Shown here one piece after another: positions 45,301 through 52,406 of a stretch of DNA of 64,000 nt. Position 1 is the first letter of the stretch; each line of letters begins with the position of its first letter. The DNA is from AWTP1-13 sp963840075 (GTDB taxonomy: Bacteria > Pseudomonadota > Alphaproteobacteria > Rhizobiales > Hyphomicrobiaceae): positions 124,001-188,000 of the forward strand of contig CAWIXS010000027.1 in assembly GCA_963840075.1 (NCBI GenBank), in the 5' to 3' direction. A program made the position numbers and the translations under genes. The notes below the pieces were generated by a model, which worked only from the letters and a program-made list of their open reading frames with translations, searched no databases and was not told the origin of the DNA.

Positions 45301-45926
45301 CGACCGTCAGGAAGGCCGCCAGCTTGACGAGCGACTCGGCAGCGACGGCCACAATCAGGCCTTCCTGGTGCTCGGTCGCGTCGATGTGGCGGGTGCCGAA
45401 GAGGACGGCGAAAGCCGCCATGATGAGCGCGACGATCAAAGCCGTGTCGGTCTGCAGATCGAACAGCCTGCAGCTGCGGCGCGCCCAGCAGCGTTGTCAC
45501 CGAGAGGGCGACGGCTTTCAGCTGCAGGGCGATATACGGAAGCGTGCCGGCGACGGCGATGATCGTGACGATCGCGCCGACGGCCTGGCTCTTGCCGTAG
45601 CGCGCGGCCAGAAAGTCGGCGACCGAGGTGATGTTCTGGCTCTTGGCCACCCGCACGATGCGCAGGAGGAAGCGCCAGCCGAAGACGAACAGGAGAACCG
45701 GGCCCAGGTAGACGGCGAAGAAGTCGTAGCCGGTCGTGGCGGAGAAGCCGACGCTGCCGAAGAACGTCCAGGAGGTGCAGTAGACGGCCAGCGAGAGGGC
45801 GTAGACCACAGGTCTGCCGCCGCTGCCCTTGCGGGAGCGGAAGTTGCGGTCGGCGTACCAGGCGAGAGCGAACAGGCCGCTCACGTAGCCGAGCGCAAGC
45901 GCTATGACGGTCCAGCCCTCGATCAT
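42400..45926 (-). CDS. Hybrid histidine kinase with SSS-transporter domain, CrbS/MxtR-like (two frameshifts)
   Basis: One locus of about 1,175 codons read in three consecutive frames. MIEGWTVIALALGYVSGLF begins a 13-TM sodium:solute-symporter domain (first about 550 residues). Frame breaks occur near 45460 (QLQ|LFDLQTDTALIV) and near 44995 (TLPEG|SFSADMYVLGLP); each single-base correction restores the family sequence. A PAS-like domain, coiled coil (LERRVQERTAELTEVNQALA), HisKA (AAASHDVLQPLNAARLYATS), HATPase (LMSNAIKYT, DTGPGIP, GLGLGLAIV) and receiver (LADYHLDGGTGIEAL, phosphoacceptor Asp) follow. Relatives sense acetate or its flux and phosphorylate a LuxR-type partner, here the neighbour at 41419. 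Confidence 0.85.
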
Positions 45927-46124
45927 GGCTCCCCTGCCGCGGCGTGCGAAAGCGTCAATCGTTCAACGACTTGCACCGCCGGCGATGCTAGTGTGGGAGT
46001 TTGCCCCATGGCGGCTGCCGTGTCCAATACCGCGTGCTGCCGATTGCCATTCGCTAAGGTTCCGGCTTGCCGACGGAAATTAGCGGTGCGGGACATCTTC
46101 CAGCGAGAGAGGAGAGAGAGAGCG

Positions 46125-46529
46125 ATGGGCATTCTGAACGAGTTCAAGGAATTCGCGCTCCGAGGCAACGTGGTCGACATGGCGGTTGGCATCATCATCG
46201 GCGGCGCGTTCGGCACCATCGTGCAGTCGCTCGTGAAGGACGTGATCATGCCGCCGATCGGCCTGCTGCTGGGGGGCGTCGACTTCTCGGACATCAGAAT
46301 TCCCCTCCGGGCCGCGTCGGCCGGGGCGGAGGCGGTGACCATGAACATCGGTGCCTTCCTCAACAACGTCATCAGCTTTCTCATTGTCGCCTCGGCGGTG
46401 TTCATGCTGGTGAAGGCGATCAACGAGCTGCGCAAGCGCATGGAGACGCAGGCACCGAAGACGCCCCCGGCACCGCCGCAGAGCGAGGTGTATCTCAAGG
46501 AGATCCGCGATGCGTTGGTGAACAGGTAG
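46125..46529 (+). CDS. mscL: Large-conductance mechanosensitive channel MscL
   Basis: A 134-residue inner-membrane osmotic safety valve. N-terminal helix MGILNEFKEFALRGNVVDMA, first membrane helix VGIIIGGAFGTIVQSLVKDV with the conserved pore Gly/Ala pattern, DVIMPPIGLLLGGVDFSD, second helix MNIGAFLNNVISFLIVASAV, and a C-terminal cytoplasmic bundle with a PKTPPAPPQSEVYLKEIRDA stretch. GGAGAGAGAG precedes ATG 46125. Monocistronic. Confidence 0.96.
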   Translation: MGILNEFKEFALRGNVVDMAVGIIIGGAFGTIVQSLVKDVIMPPIGLLLGGVDFSDIRIPLRAASAGAEAVTMNIGAFLNNVISFLIVASAVFMLVKAINELRKRMETQAPKTPPAPPQSEVYLKEIRDALVNR

Positions 46530-46628
46530 CCCTCGAGCCTCGAGGACCGCGAGGGCCGCCGCAGCCCTGCATCACAGCTTCGGGCTCGCGGCCTTCGCAC
46601 CGCCGCGCGGGGGAGCGCGGCCGGCGCA

Positions 46629-47612
46629 TTACGAGCAGCTGCCGCCGCCGAGCACGCAGAACTTGGCGCAATGGGGGTGGCACAGCTTCACCGCGCCGGC
46701 GTGGAACATGCCCCCGTCGGCCCTGCCCGCCTCGGCCAGCGTCGATCCCATATCGAACTGCCGGTCGTACGGGATGAGCGTGCACGGGACCACGCTTGCC
46801 CGCGCCGCCCCCTTGCGCTTGAGCACCATGCGGCTCGACGCACACATCAAGTCGCCCGGGCTCTTGTGCAGGATGGCCCAGCAGCGCGTCGTGATCTCCG
46901 GCACGTCGTGGCTGCCGTCCATCTCCGGCAGCAGCATCAGCTGCGCCGGATCTGCCGCATCGATGCTCCAGCCGTGGCGGGAGACGAGGCGCGCGTAGCC
47001 GCGCCGTGCCTCCTCCTCGCCCTCGTCCCAGCACGTGCGGCCGGCAATGGCCGCTCTGAAACCGTTGCGGCAGAGCCAGTCGAGGCCGGCGACAGCCTTG
47101 GTCCAGGTCCGCGGTCCTCGTTCGGCTTCGTGCAGCGCCGCGCCGTGGTGATCGAGGCTCACGCGCAGCGTCAGCTGCCCGCCGAAGCGCCGGTTGAGGT
47201 CGATGAGCCCGGTCTTGATCTTGGGGCGCTGCATCGGCTGCATGGCATTGGTCAGCACCAACACCTCGAAGCCACGCGTCAGCGCGTCCTCCACGAGGCC
47301 CAACATCTGCGGGTTCATGAACGGCTCACCACCCGTGAAGCCGATCTCGCGGGTACCCAGGCCCAGGTCCCGGATCTCGTCGTAGAAGGCGCTGGCTTCG
47401 TCCCGGGTGATGTAGGCGAGCCGGTCGTTGTCGAGGCTCGATTCGATGTAGCAGTTCTGGCAGGTGATGTTGCAAAGCGTGCCGGTGTTGATCCACAGCG
47501 TCTCGAGCCGCTCCAGAGCAACTGTTGCGCGGCGCTCGTGTGCAGCAGTCCAGTCCGGATGCTCGAACTTCTGCAGCGTCTGTTCCGGCGGCAGGCTCAC
47601 GTCCAGGCTCAC
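46629..47612 (-). CDS. Radical SAM protein with C-terminal Cys cluster
   Basis: A 327-residue radical SAM enzyme. The [4Fe-4S] triad is WINTGTLCNITCQNCYIESS (Cys near 49, 53, 56), with the SAM-binding EIGFTGGEPFMNPQMLGLV. The C-terminus holds further Cys (VVPCTLIPYD, KLCHPHCAKFCVLGGGSCS), fitting SPASM/twitch-type auxiliary clusters common in peptide-modifying enzymes. GTG 47612 has GAGG five bases upstream and overlaps the TGA of the preceding small reading frame (GTGA), suggesting translational coupling. An in-frame ATG at 47750 would add an unconserved 46-residue stretch. Substrate unknown; see the findings for the proposed peptide partner. Confidence 0.82.
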   Translation of the reverse strand: MSLDVSLPPEQTLQKFEHPDWTAAHERRATVALERLETLWINTGTLCNITCQNCYIESSLDNDRLAYITRDEASAFYDEIRDLGLGTREIGFTGGEPFMNPQMLGLVEDALTRGFEVLVLTNAMQPMQRPKIKTGLIDLNRRFGGQLTLRVSLDHHGAALHEAERGPRTWTKAVAGLDWLCRNGFRAAIAGRTCWDEGEEEARRGYARLVSRHGWSIDAADPAQLMLLPEMDGSHDVPEITTRCWAILHKSPGDLMCASSRMVLKRKGAARASVVPCTLIPYDRQFDMGSTLAEAGRADGGMFHAGAVKLCHPHCAKFCVLGGGSCS

Positions 47613-47750
47613 TTGGCCTCGCCCGATGTCATCGTGCGCATAGGTGCAGCTCGGGGACCCCCCAACCCGAGGCTGGTAGCACAGCCACCAGCTGCGAACG
47701 TACTCAAATCGAGTTTTTCGCGACAGCGCTGGCTTGCTGCCGGATTGCAT
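47609..47750 (-). CDS. Candidate small precursor peptide (needs one-base correction)
   Basis: A short frame in the 151-base gap between the JmjC gene stop and the radical SAM start. It reads KLDLSTFAAGGCATSLGLGG then PRAAPMRTMTSGEAK and stops with a TGA that overlaps the GTG of the radical SAM gene. ATG 47750 (MQSGSKPALSRK) joins this frame only if one A is removed from the A5 run at 47714-47718; without that there is no start codon. The product would be 46 residues: basic N-terminus, then a Gly-Gly, then a Cys/Ser/Thr/Gly-rich tail, as in a leader plus core. No known family is recognised. Confidence 0.35.
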
Positions 47751-47763
47751 CCGGGCCGTCCGG

Positions 47764-49035
47764 CTATTGAGCCGCTGCGCTCGCCCCGCTTGCAGCCGGG
47801 GCCAAAGTGGCGGGAGCCCTCGGGTGCATGCCGTTGCGTGCGGCCACGCTCGCTCTCTCGAGCATCCCCTCCTTGATGAAACGACGCACCAGGACGATCT
47901 TGCCGGCCTCGTCGAGCCCTCCGGGCAGATCGGAGACCGAGAATGGCTCCCCGCTCAACGCGAGCTGCACCGCCTCGCGTGTGAACGAGGGCAGGGTGAT
48001 CTGAGTCGATCCGAACAGTATGACAAGCTTGTCGCCCTCCTCGTGCAGCAGGTGAACGAGATGGGGTCTGGCAACGAGCCGGCTGTCGGCCGCGACTTGC
48101 GGGGCACTGTCCAGCTCCTGCAGGCACCCCTGGAAAGCAGGCCGGCGCGAGGTCACGAAGCTTTCCGTGAACCGCTCGAGGATCGGGGCGAGCCTGGCGT
48201 TGCGCGCGAACGTCTCGACCAGAGCGGCGAACGTCGCCTCCGCTTGGCGCATGTCGAAGCCCGGATTGGCGAAGCCGATCGGCAGATGGGAGCGAAAGGC
48301 AGGGGACGCCAGGCACGCCTCCGAGATCGCCTCGATCATGACATCGGCCCAGGTCCGGCCCATCAGGCCCAGCGTGATGTGCAGCGATACCTCGTCGGTC
48401 GAGCGCGCCGCGTGGAGGACCCCGCGCGGACAATAGAGCACATCGCCCGCATTGATCGTCAGCTCCTCCGTCACGGGGCCCGGGATGTGCGTCTCGGGCT
48501 CGAAACCCTGCCCCTGCAGGGGCAGCACGACCCCTGTCGTCTCACCGTTCTCATAGAGGGTCCAGTGCTTCGATCCGGCCACCTGCAGGGCGAACACGTC
48601 GTGGGTGTCGTAGTGGGTCTTGAAGCCCTGCGCGTTGCGCGGGGAGAGATAGATGTTGGTCTGGAAGTGGCTGCTGAAGGTCCGCTCCACGGAGCGGCAG
48701 AGAGCGGCAAGCTCCGGGATGCGGTCGTGCAGCTGGCTCAGCGATAGGGTGGAGCCGGAGTCGAACAACTGGTAGGCGCGCGGAAGGTCGAGCCGTCCGC
48801 CGGCGTCGGGAAAGGAGTAGTCCTCGGGCTTCAACTCGCGCGCTGCGTCGACCAGGAACACGTCGGGATGGACGGGCACCGTGCCGGCGAGGTAGCGGTC
48901 GATGGCCTCGACGCTGAGCAGCGAGGCGAACTTCTCCGGGTGCTTCCCCCGGATCAGCAGCGGCTTGCGCTCGTAGTACTCCTTGAAGAAGGTCTCGGGC
49001 GTAATGGGATCAATCAGCCATTCGAAAGACAACAT
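47764..49035 (-). CDS. JmjC/cupin-4 2-oxoglutarate-Fe(II) oxygenase
   Basis: A 423-residue JmjC-type hydroxylase of the RoxA/NO66-like cupin-4 group. N-terminus MLSFEWLIDPITPETFFKEY with ERKPLLIRG. The Fe(II) facial triad is seen as FKTHYDTHDVFALQVAGSKH (His-x-Asp, near 138) and VLYCPRGVLHAARS (distal His, near 203), with LYENGE between. C-terminal region with winged-helix-like SRLVARPHLVHLLHE. Relatives hydroxylate protein side chains (His or Arg) of ribosomal or other proteins. AAGGA lies five bases before ATG 49035. It is 151 bases upstream of the radical SAM gene on the same strand. Confidence 0.88.
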   Translation of the reverse strand: MLSFEWLIDPITPETFFKEYYERKPLLIRGKHPEKFASLLSVEAIDRYLAGTVPVHPDVFLVDAARELKPEDYSFPDAGGRLDLPRAYQLFDSGSTLSLSQLHDRIPELAALCRSVERTFSSHFQTNIYLSPRNAQGFKTHYDTHDVFALQVAGSKHWTLYENGETTGVVLPLQGQGFEPETHIPGPVTEELTINAGDVLYCPRGVLHAARSTDEVSLHITLGLMGRTWADVMIEAISEACLASPAFRSHLPIGFANPGFDMRQAEATFAALVETFARNARLAPILERFTESFVTSRRPAFQGCLQELDSAPQVAADSRLVARPHLVHLLHEEGDKLVILFGSTQITLPSFTREAVQLALSGEPFSVSDLPGGLDEAGKIVLVRRFIKEGMLERASVAARNGMHPRAPATLAPAASGASAAAQ

Positions 49036-49330
49036 AATCCTTCCCCTCTCGCGGGACCTGGACCAACCCGCCAGTCGATTGCCACCGGGGCGGCCGCGCC
49101 TGGTGGCTTTCCCTCGCGCCCGTGGGCCCTCGCGCTGAGGCAGGCAATTGCCGAAAAAAGCGCCACGAGCGCGTGGCGACCGTAACAGTGGGAGGCAGGA
49201 AGTCAAGTACGCCCACCGGCGGTTCGGCACTACGAAAGCCTTGATGTAGCGGTGATTTCCTGCATTGCTCCGTGCGCACGCTAGACCTGCGGACGCAGAG
49301 CAGGCTCCGCTGGTGGAGCGATATCGGCAG
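49036..49330. other. Gap upstream of the JmjC gene
   Basis: About 295 bases between gpt and the JmjC gene, both on the minus strand, so the JmjC operon may have its own promoter here. No protein-like frame, repeat or clear promoter boxes were recognised. Confidence 0.4.
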
Positions 49331-49858
49331 CTACCCTTGGCGCGCGTTCTTGGCGCGGTCCCTGATTGGCTGGGCGTACTGCAGATCGAGGTCCCAGGGA
49401 AAGTTGATCCAGGTGTCCTGCGAGACCTCGGTCACGAAGGTATCGCACAGCGGAGCGCCAAGCGGCTTGGCGTACACGGTGGCAAAATGCGCGCCGGGCA
49501 GCATCTCGCGCACGGTCTTCGCGGTCTTGCCGGTGTCGGTGAGGTCGTCGATGATGAGGACACCCTCGCCGCTGCCGTTGCCGATGGCCTTGATCGCCGG
49601 CGCGATCGTCTTCAGCACCTCGATCTCGCCCGGGCTCTGCTGCTGAGGACCCTGATAGCTGGTCACGCAGACGGTCTCGACGAGGCGCACGTCGAGCTCG
49701 CGGGCGACGATTGCCGCCGGCACCAGTCCGCCCCTGGTGATGCAGACGATCGCTGCGAACGGCCCCTTGTCGGCGAGGCGCCAGGCGAGCGCGCGCGCGT
49801 CACGGTGGAACTGGTCCCAGGAGACGGGGAAGGACTTGGTGTATCCGGGCTGGGACAT
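49331..49858 (-). CDS. gpt: Xanthine-guanine phosphoribosyltransferase
   Basis: Purine salvage: transfers phosphoribosyl from PRPP to guanine or xanthine. In its 175 residues: SFPVSWDQFHRDARALAWRL, ITRGGLVPAAIVARELDVR, the PRPP loop VLIIDDLTDTGKTAKTVREM, YAKPLG and TWINFPWDLDLQY. These match bacterial Gpt rather than Hpt. ATG 49858 follows GGAGA. The neighbours share no pathway with it. Confidence 0.93.
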   Translation of the reverse strand: MSQPGYTKSFPVSWDQFHRDARALAWRLADKGPFAAIVCITRGGLVPAAIVARELDVRLVETVCVTSYQGPQQQSPGEIEVLKTIAPAIKAIGNGSGEGVLIIDDLTDTGKTAKTVREMLPGAHFATVYAKPLGAPLCDTFVTEVSQDTWINFPWDLDLQYAQPIRDRAKNARQG

Positions 49859-50138
49859 GCACGGTCTCCTCGTTCTGCCGACGCTGCGTCAGGCATGGCT
49901 GCTTTCCCAGCCGCAAGTCAATCCAGGGGGAATGCGCGCCATCCTGCCGGATACGCAGGCAACTCCCTGCCTGCAATACGGGCGAATCGTTGTGGTCGAC
50001 AAAAAGCACTTTCCCAATAGGCATCGGGCGCCGATAAACTATTGCCGCCGCGATCACGAGGGCCTGGTTGCAATGTCGCAGGGCCCTCGGGACTCGCCGG
50101 ATTTAGCGCTTTTCGGGGCATCAAGGGAGATCGATGCA

Positions 50139-50578
50139 ATGACCAGCCATTCGGGCCCGCGCCATCTGGCGTTCAATGTGCGCCACCAGGGGCGACCGAG
50201 TGGACCTGGGCGGCTGCGGCGGCGTGCGGGCTCGCCATCGTGTGGCTCTCGACCCTGGGGCCGGCGCAGGCCGGCGGGTCGGGGAGCAAGCGGGCGGAGG
50301 CAGCGTTGGCGACGCCGCCGACATTTCAGCAGGTGGAGGAGATCGTCATCGGCCGCTGCAGCATGTGCCATGCGGCGGAGCCGGTATGGCTCGGCATCGC
50401 GCGGGCGCCGAGGGGCGTGAAGCTCGACACGCCGGAGCGGATTGCGGCGCACGCCCGGGAGATCGTCGTCAGCGCCGCGTGGAGCAGCGCCATGCCGCCG
50501 TCCAACGTCACGGCGATGACGGAGGAGGAGCGCGCCACGCTTGCGGCTTGGTGGCGTTCGGAGCGTGCCACGCGTTAG
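50139..50578 (+). pseudogene. Remnant of urate hydroxylase PuuD: last helix plus cytochrome c domain
   Basis: PuuD is a membrane urate oxidase with a C-terminal cytochrome c. Only the end is present. ATG 50139 (AAGGGAGA upstream) reads GPRHLAFNVRHQG, matching the loop before the last PuuD helix. At a G4 run near 50190 the frame breaks, and the helix (TWAAAAACGLAIVWLSTLGP) and cytochrome domain continue one frame over: heme site IGRCSMCHAAEP (C-x-x-C-H), GVKLDTPERIAAHAREIVV, MPPSNVTAMTEEERATLAAW. The large membrane catalytic domain is absent. A membrane-anchored mini-cytochrome cannot be ruled out if the indel is an artefact. Confidence 0.65.
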
Positions 50579-50598
50579 ATACGGCCGCGACCTGATTC

Positions 50599-50648
50599 CC
50601 CTCCCCATCATGCCGAAGGCATGTCTTCGACATGACGCGGGGAGGGGT
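50599..50648. repeat. CCCCTCCCC...GGGGAGGGG hairpin
   Basis: A 9-bp inverted repeat (50599-50607 / 50640-50648) with inner ATGCCGAAGGCAT-like pairing, between the convergent puuD remnant and the heme oxygenase gene. It is a short relative of the ends of the 220-bp repeat, with GGGGTCAGGGGTGGGG following. No T-run. Confidence 0.6.
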
Positions 50649-50673
50649 CAGGGGTGGGGGGAACCCCGACGTT

Positions 50674-51018
50674 TCATTCCGCCGCGGGGCGGCGCACGGC
50701 GCCGTCGGCGGTGACCTCCTGGATCGTCTGGAAGCCTTCGAACTCGGGGTGGCCCAGCGTGGTGGGCTTGCTGCCGCCGGCCCTGGCGTGCGCCTTGCGA
50801 AAGGCCTCCGACTTGGTCCAACCCTCGAAGTCGGCGTAGGAGGCCCACATGGTGTGCGAGGCGTAAAGCACGTGGTCCTCGCGCTCCGGCCCCTTGAGCA
50901 GATGGAAGGCCAGGAAGCCCGGTACCTCGTGCAGATGGCTCTCGCGGTTGAGCCAGGCGTTCTCGAACTCCGCCGTGGCGTCCTTCAGGACCTTGAACCG
51001 GTTCATGGCAATGAACAT
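50674..51018 (-). CDS. Heme-degrading monooxygenase (IsdG/HmuQ-like)
   Basis: A 114-residue dimeric alpha+beta-barrel enzyme of the antibiotic-biosynthesis-monooxygenase family. MFIAMNRFKVLKDATAEFEN, WLNRESHLHEVPGFLAFHLL, YASHTMWASYADFEGWTKSE and AFRKAHARAGG with the LGHPEFEGFQTI C-terminus match rhizobial HmuQ/HmuD heme oxygenases, which open heme to release iron. The Asn near position 6, the Trp near 66 and the His near 76 typical of the group are visible. Monocistronic on the minus strand; its promoter region carries the inverted repeat at 51026-51132. Confidence 0.85.
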   Translation of the reverse strand: MFIAMNRFKVLKDATAEFENAWLNRESHLHEVPGFLAFHLLKGPEREDHVLYASHTMWASYADFEGWTKSEAFRKAHARAGGSKPTTLGHPEFEGFQTIQEVTADGAVRRPAAE

Positions 51019-51025
51019 GCGTGTC

Positions 51026-51132
51026 TCCAGGGATCAGGGATTGGGCTTCAGGAGCCACTACCACGTTCCGCGCGGCTCTGAGACCTCTCAATGCCACCGC
51101 TGAAACCAAATCCCCGATCCCTGATCCCTGGA
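51026..51132. repeat. Inverted-repeat element upstream of the heme oxygenase gene
   Basis: TCCAGGGATCAGGGATTGGG at the left and its near-perfect inverse at the right (CCCCGATCCCTGATCCCTGGA), about 107 bp end to end, with CTTCAG/CTGAA extending the pairing. It is a MITE- or REP-like element between divergent genes. Confidence 0.7.
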
Positions 51133-51227
51133 TTTGCCGAATCCCCGCTGGCGGGCCATCTAATGTTGGCGCTCGCTGGGCAGTGTGCCCGCCCGGGGGG
51201 GCGCCGCGAGATGAAGGTGGACGCGAG

Positions 51228-52406
51228 ATGAGCGACGCTGCCACGACCGACGCAGTTGCCGAAAGGGCGCGCACTCTGGCGCCGCTGGTGTGGCTCGTCG
51301 GCAAGGTGCAGAGCGGCAAGACCTCCATCATCCGTACCCTCACGGGGGCAAGCGACGCCGAGATCGGCGCCGGCTTTCGCGCCTGCACCCGGACCGCGCG
51401 CATCTTCGACTTTCCCGCCGAGGCGCCGATCATCCGCTTCCTCGACACCCGCGGCCTGGGCGAGGCGGCCTACGATCCGGCGGAGGACATCGCCTTCTGC
51501 GAGGATCGTGCGCACCTGATCCTCGCCGTCGCCAAGGCGCTCGATGCCGAGCAGGGCGCGGTGGTCGAGGCGGTGCGCGCCGCGCGCCGGCGGCACCCGG
51601 ATTGGCCCGTGGTCGTGGCCCAGACCTGCCTGCACGAGGGATACGCGCGAGGCCAGGGCCACATCCTGCCCTATCCGTACTCGGATGGCGCCGCCGGCGA
51701 GGCAGTGCCGGAGACAGTACCCGAGACGCTGGCGCGGGCGCTGGCGCACCAGCGGTCCCTGTTCGGAAACATTCCAGGCCGCGCGGCGCCGACCTTCGCG
51801 GCCATCGACTTCACCCAGCCGGGCGATGGCCTCGACCCTGTCGATTATGGACGCGAGGAGCTGATCGCGGCGCTCGTGGCGGCAGCTCCGGCGGCAGTCA
51901 AGGTTGCTTTGAGGGAGCTACCGGGCGCAGGGGCCCAGGCCGACAAGCGCTCGGTCAATGCGCACATCCTGGGGTATGCCCTGGCCGCCGGCGCCAGCGA
52001 CGCCATTCCCGTGGCCGGCGTGGTGACGGTGCCGGTGCTGCAGGCTGCGATGCTGCGCCAGGTGGCGCAGCTGCACGGCATGCCCTGGGACCGCCGCGGC
52101 TACACCGAGTTCCTCGCCGCTCTCGGCGCAGGCACGCTGCTGCGGACCGCCTCCACGTTCGGCATCAGGCAGCTCGTGAAGCTGGTTCCCGTCTACGGCC
52201 AGACCGTCGGCGCGGCCACCGCCGCGGCGTCGAGCTTCGCGGCGACCTATGCCATCGGCAAGGCCGCGAGCTACTACCTGACGCAGCGCCAGCGCGGCCG
52301 GCATGCCGAGGACGTGGCCGCGGTCTATCGCGAGGCGTTGCGCGGCGCGTTCGGCATGGCCGGGGAGCGCGCGCGAGAGGCGCCTCGAGCGAGGGGACAG
52401 CCGTGA
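51228..52406 (+). CDS. P-loop GTPase with C-terminal DUF697-like region
   Basis: A 392-residue Era-like GTPase. G1 is WLVGKVQSGKTSIIRTLTG (about 22-40), a switch-I Thr lies in FRACTRTARIF, and G3 is IIRFLDTRGLGE. A G4 NKxD is not seen; AQTCLHEG occupies the place. The C-terminal half (AHILGYALAAGASDAIPVAG onward, about 245-350) is hydrophobic with paired Ala/Gly helices like DUF697/YcjF, probably membrane-associating. Its stop overlaps the GTG of the second GTPase, so the two are made together. Function unknown; membrane remodelling or stress roles are guesses. Confidence 0.78.
   Translation: MSDAATTDAVAERARTLAPLVWLVGKVQSGKTSIIRTLTGASDAEIGAGFRACTRTARIFDFPAEAPIIRFLDTRGLGEAAYDPAEDIAFCEDRAHLILAVAKALDAEQGAVVEAVRAARRRHPDWPVVVAQTCLHEGYARGQGHILPYPYSDGAAGEAVPETVPETLARALAHQRSLFGNIPGRAAPTFAAIDFTQPGDGLDPVDYGREELIAALVAAAPAAVKVALRELPGAGAQADKRSVNAHILGYALAAGASDAIPVAGVVTVPVLQAAMLRQVAQLHGMPWDRRGYTEFLAALGAGTLLRTASTFGIRQLVKLVPVYGQTVGAATAAASSFAATYAIGKAASYYLTQRQRGRHAEDVAAVYREALRGAFGMAGERAREAPRARGQP

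Noticed and set aside
42400..45926. Three separate genes (permease fragment, second permease fragment, kinase)
   Set aside because: The three frames join end to end into one known architecture with one-base shifts, so they are annotated as one locus.
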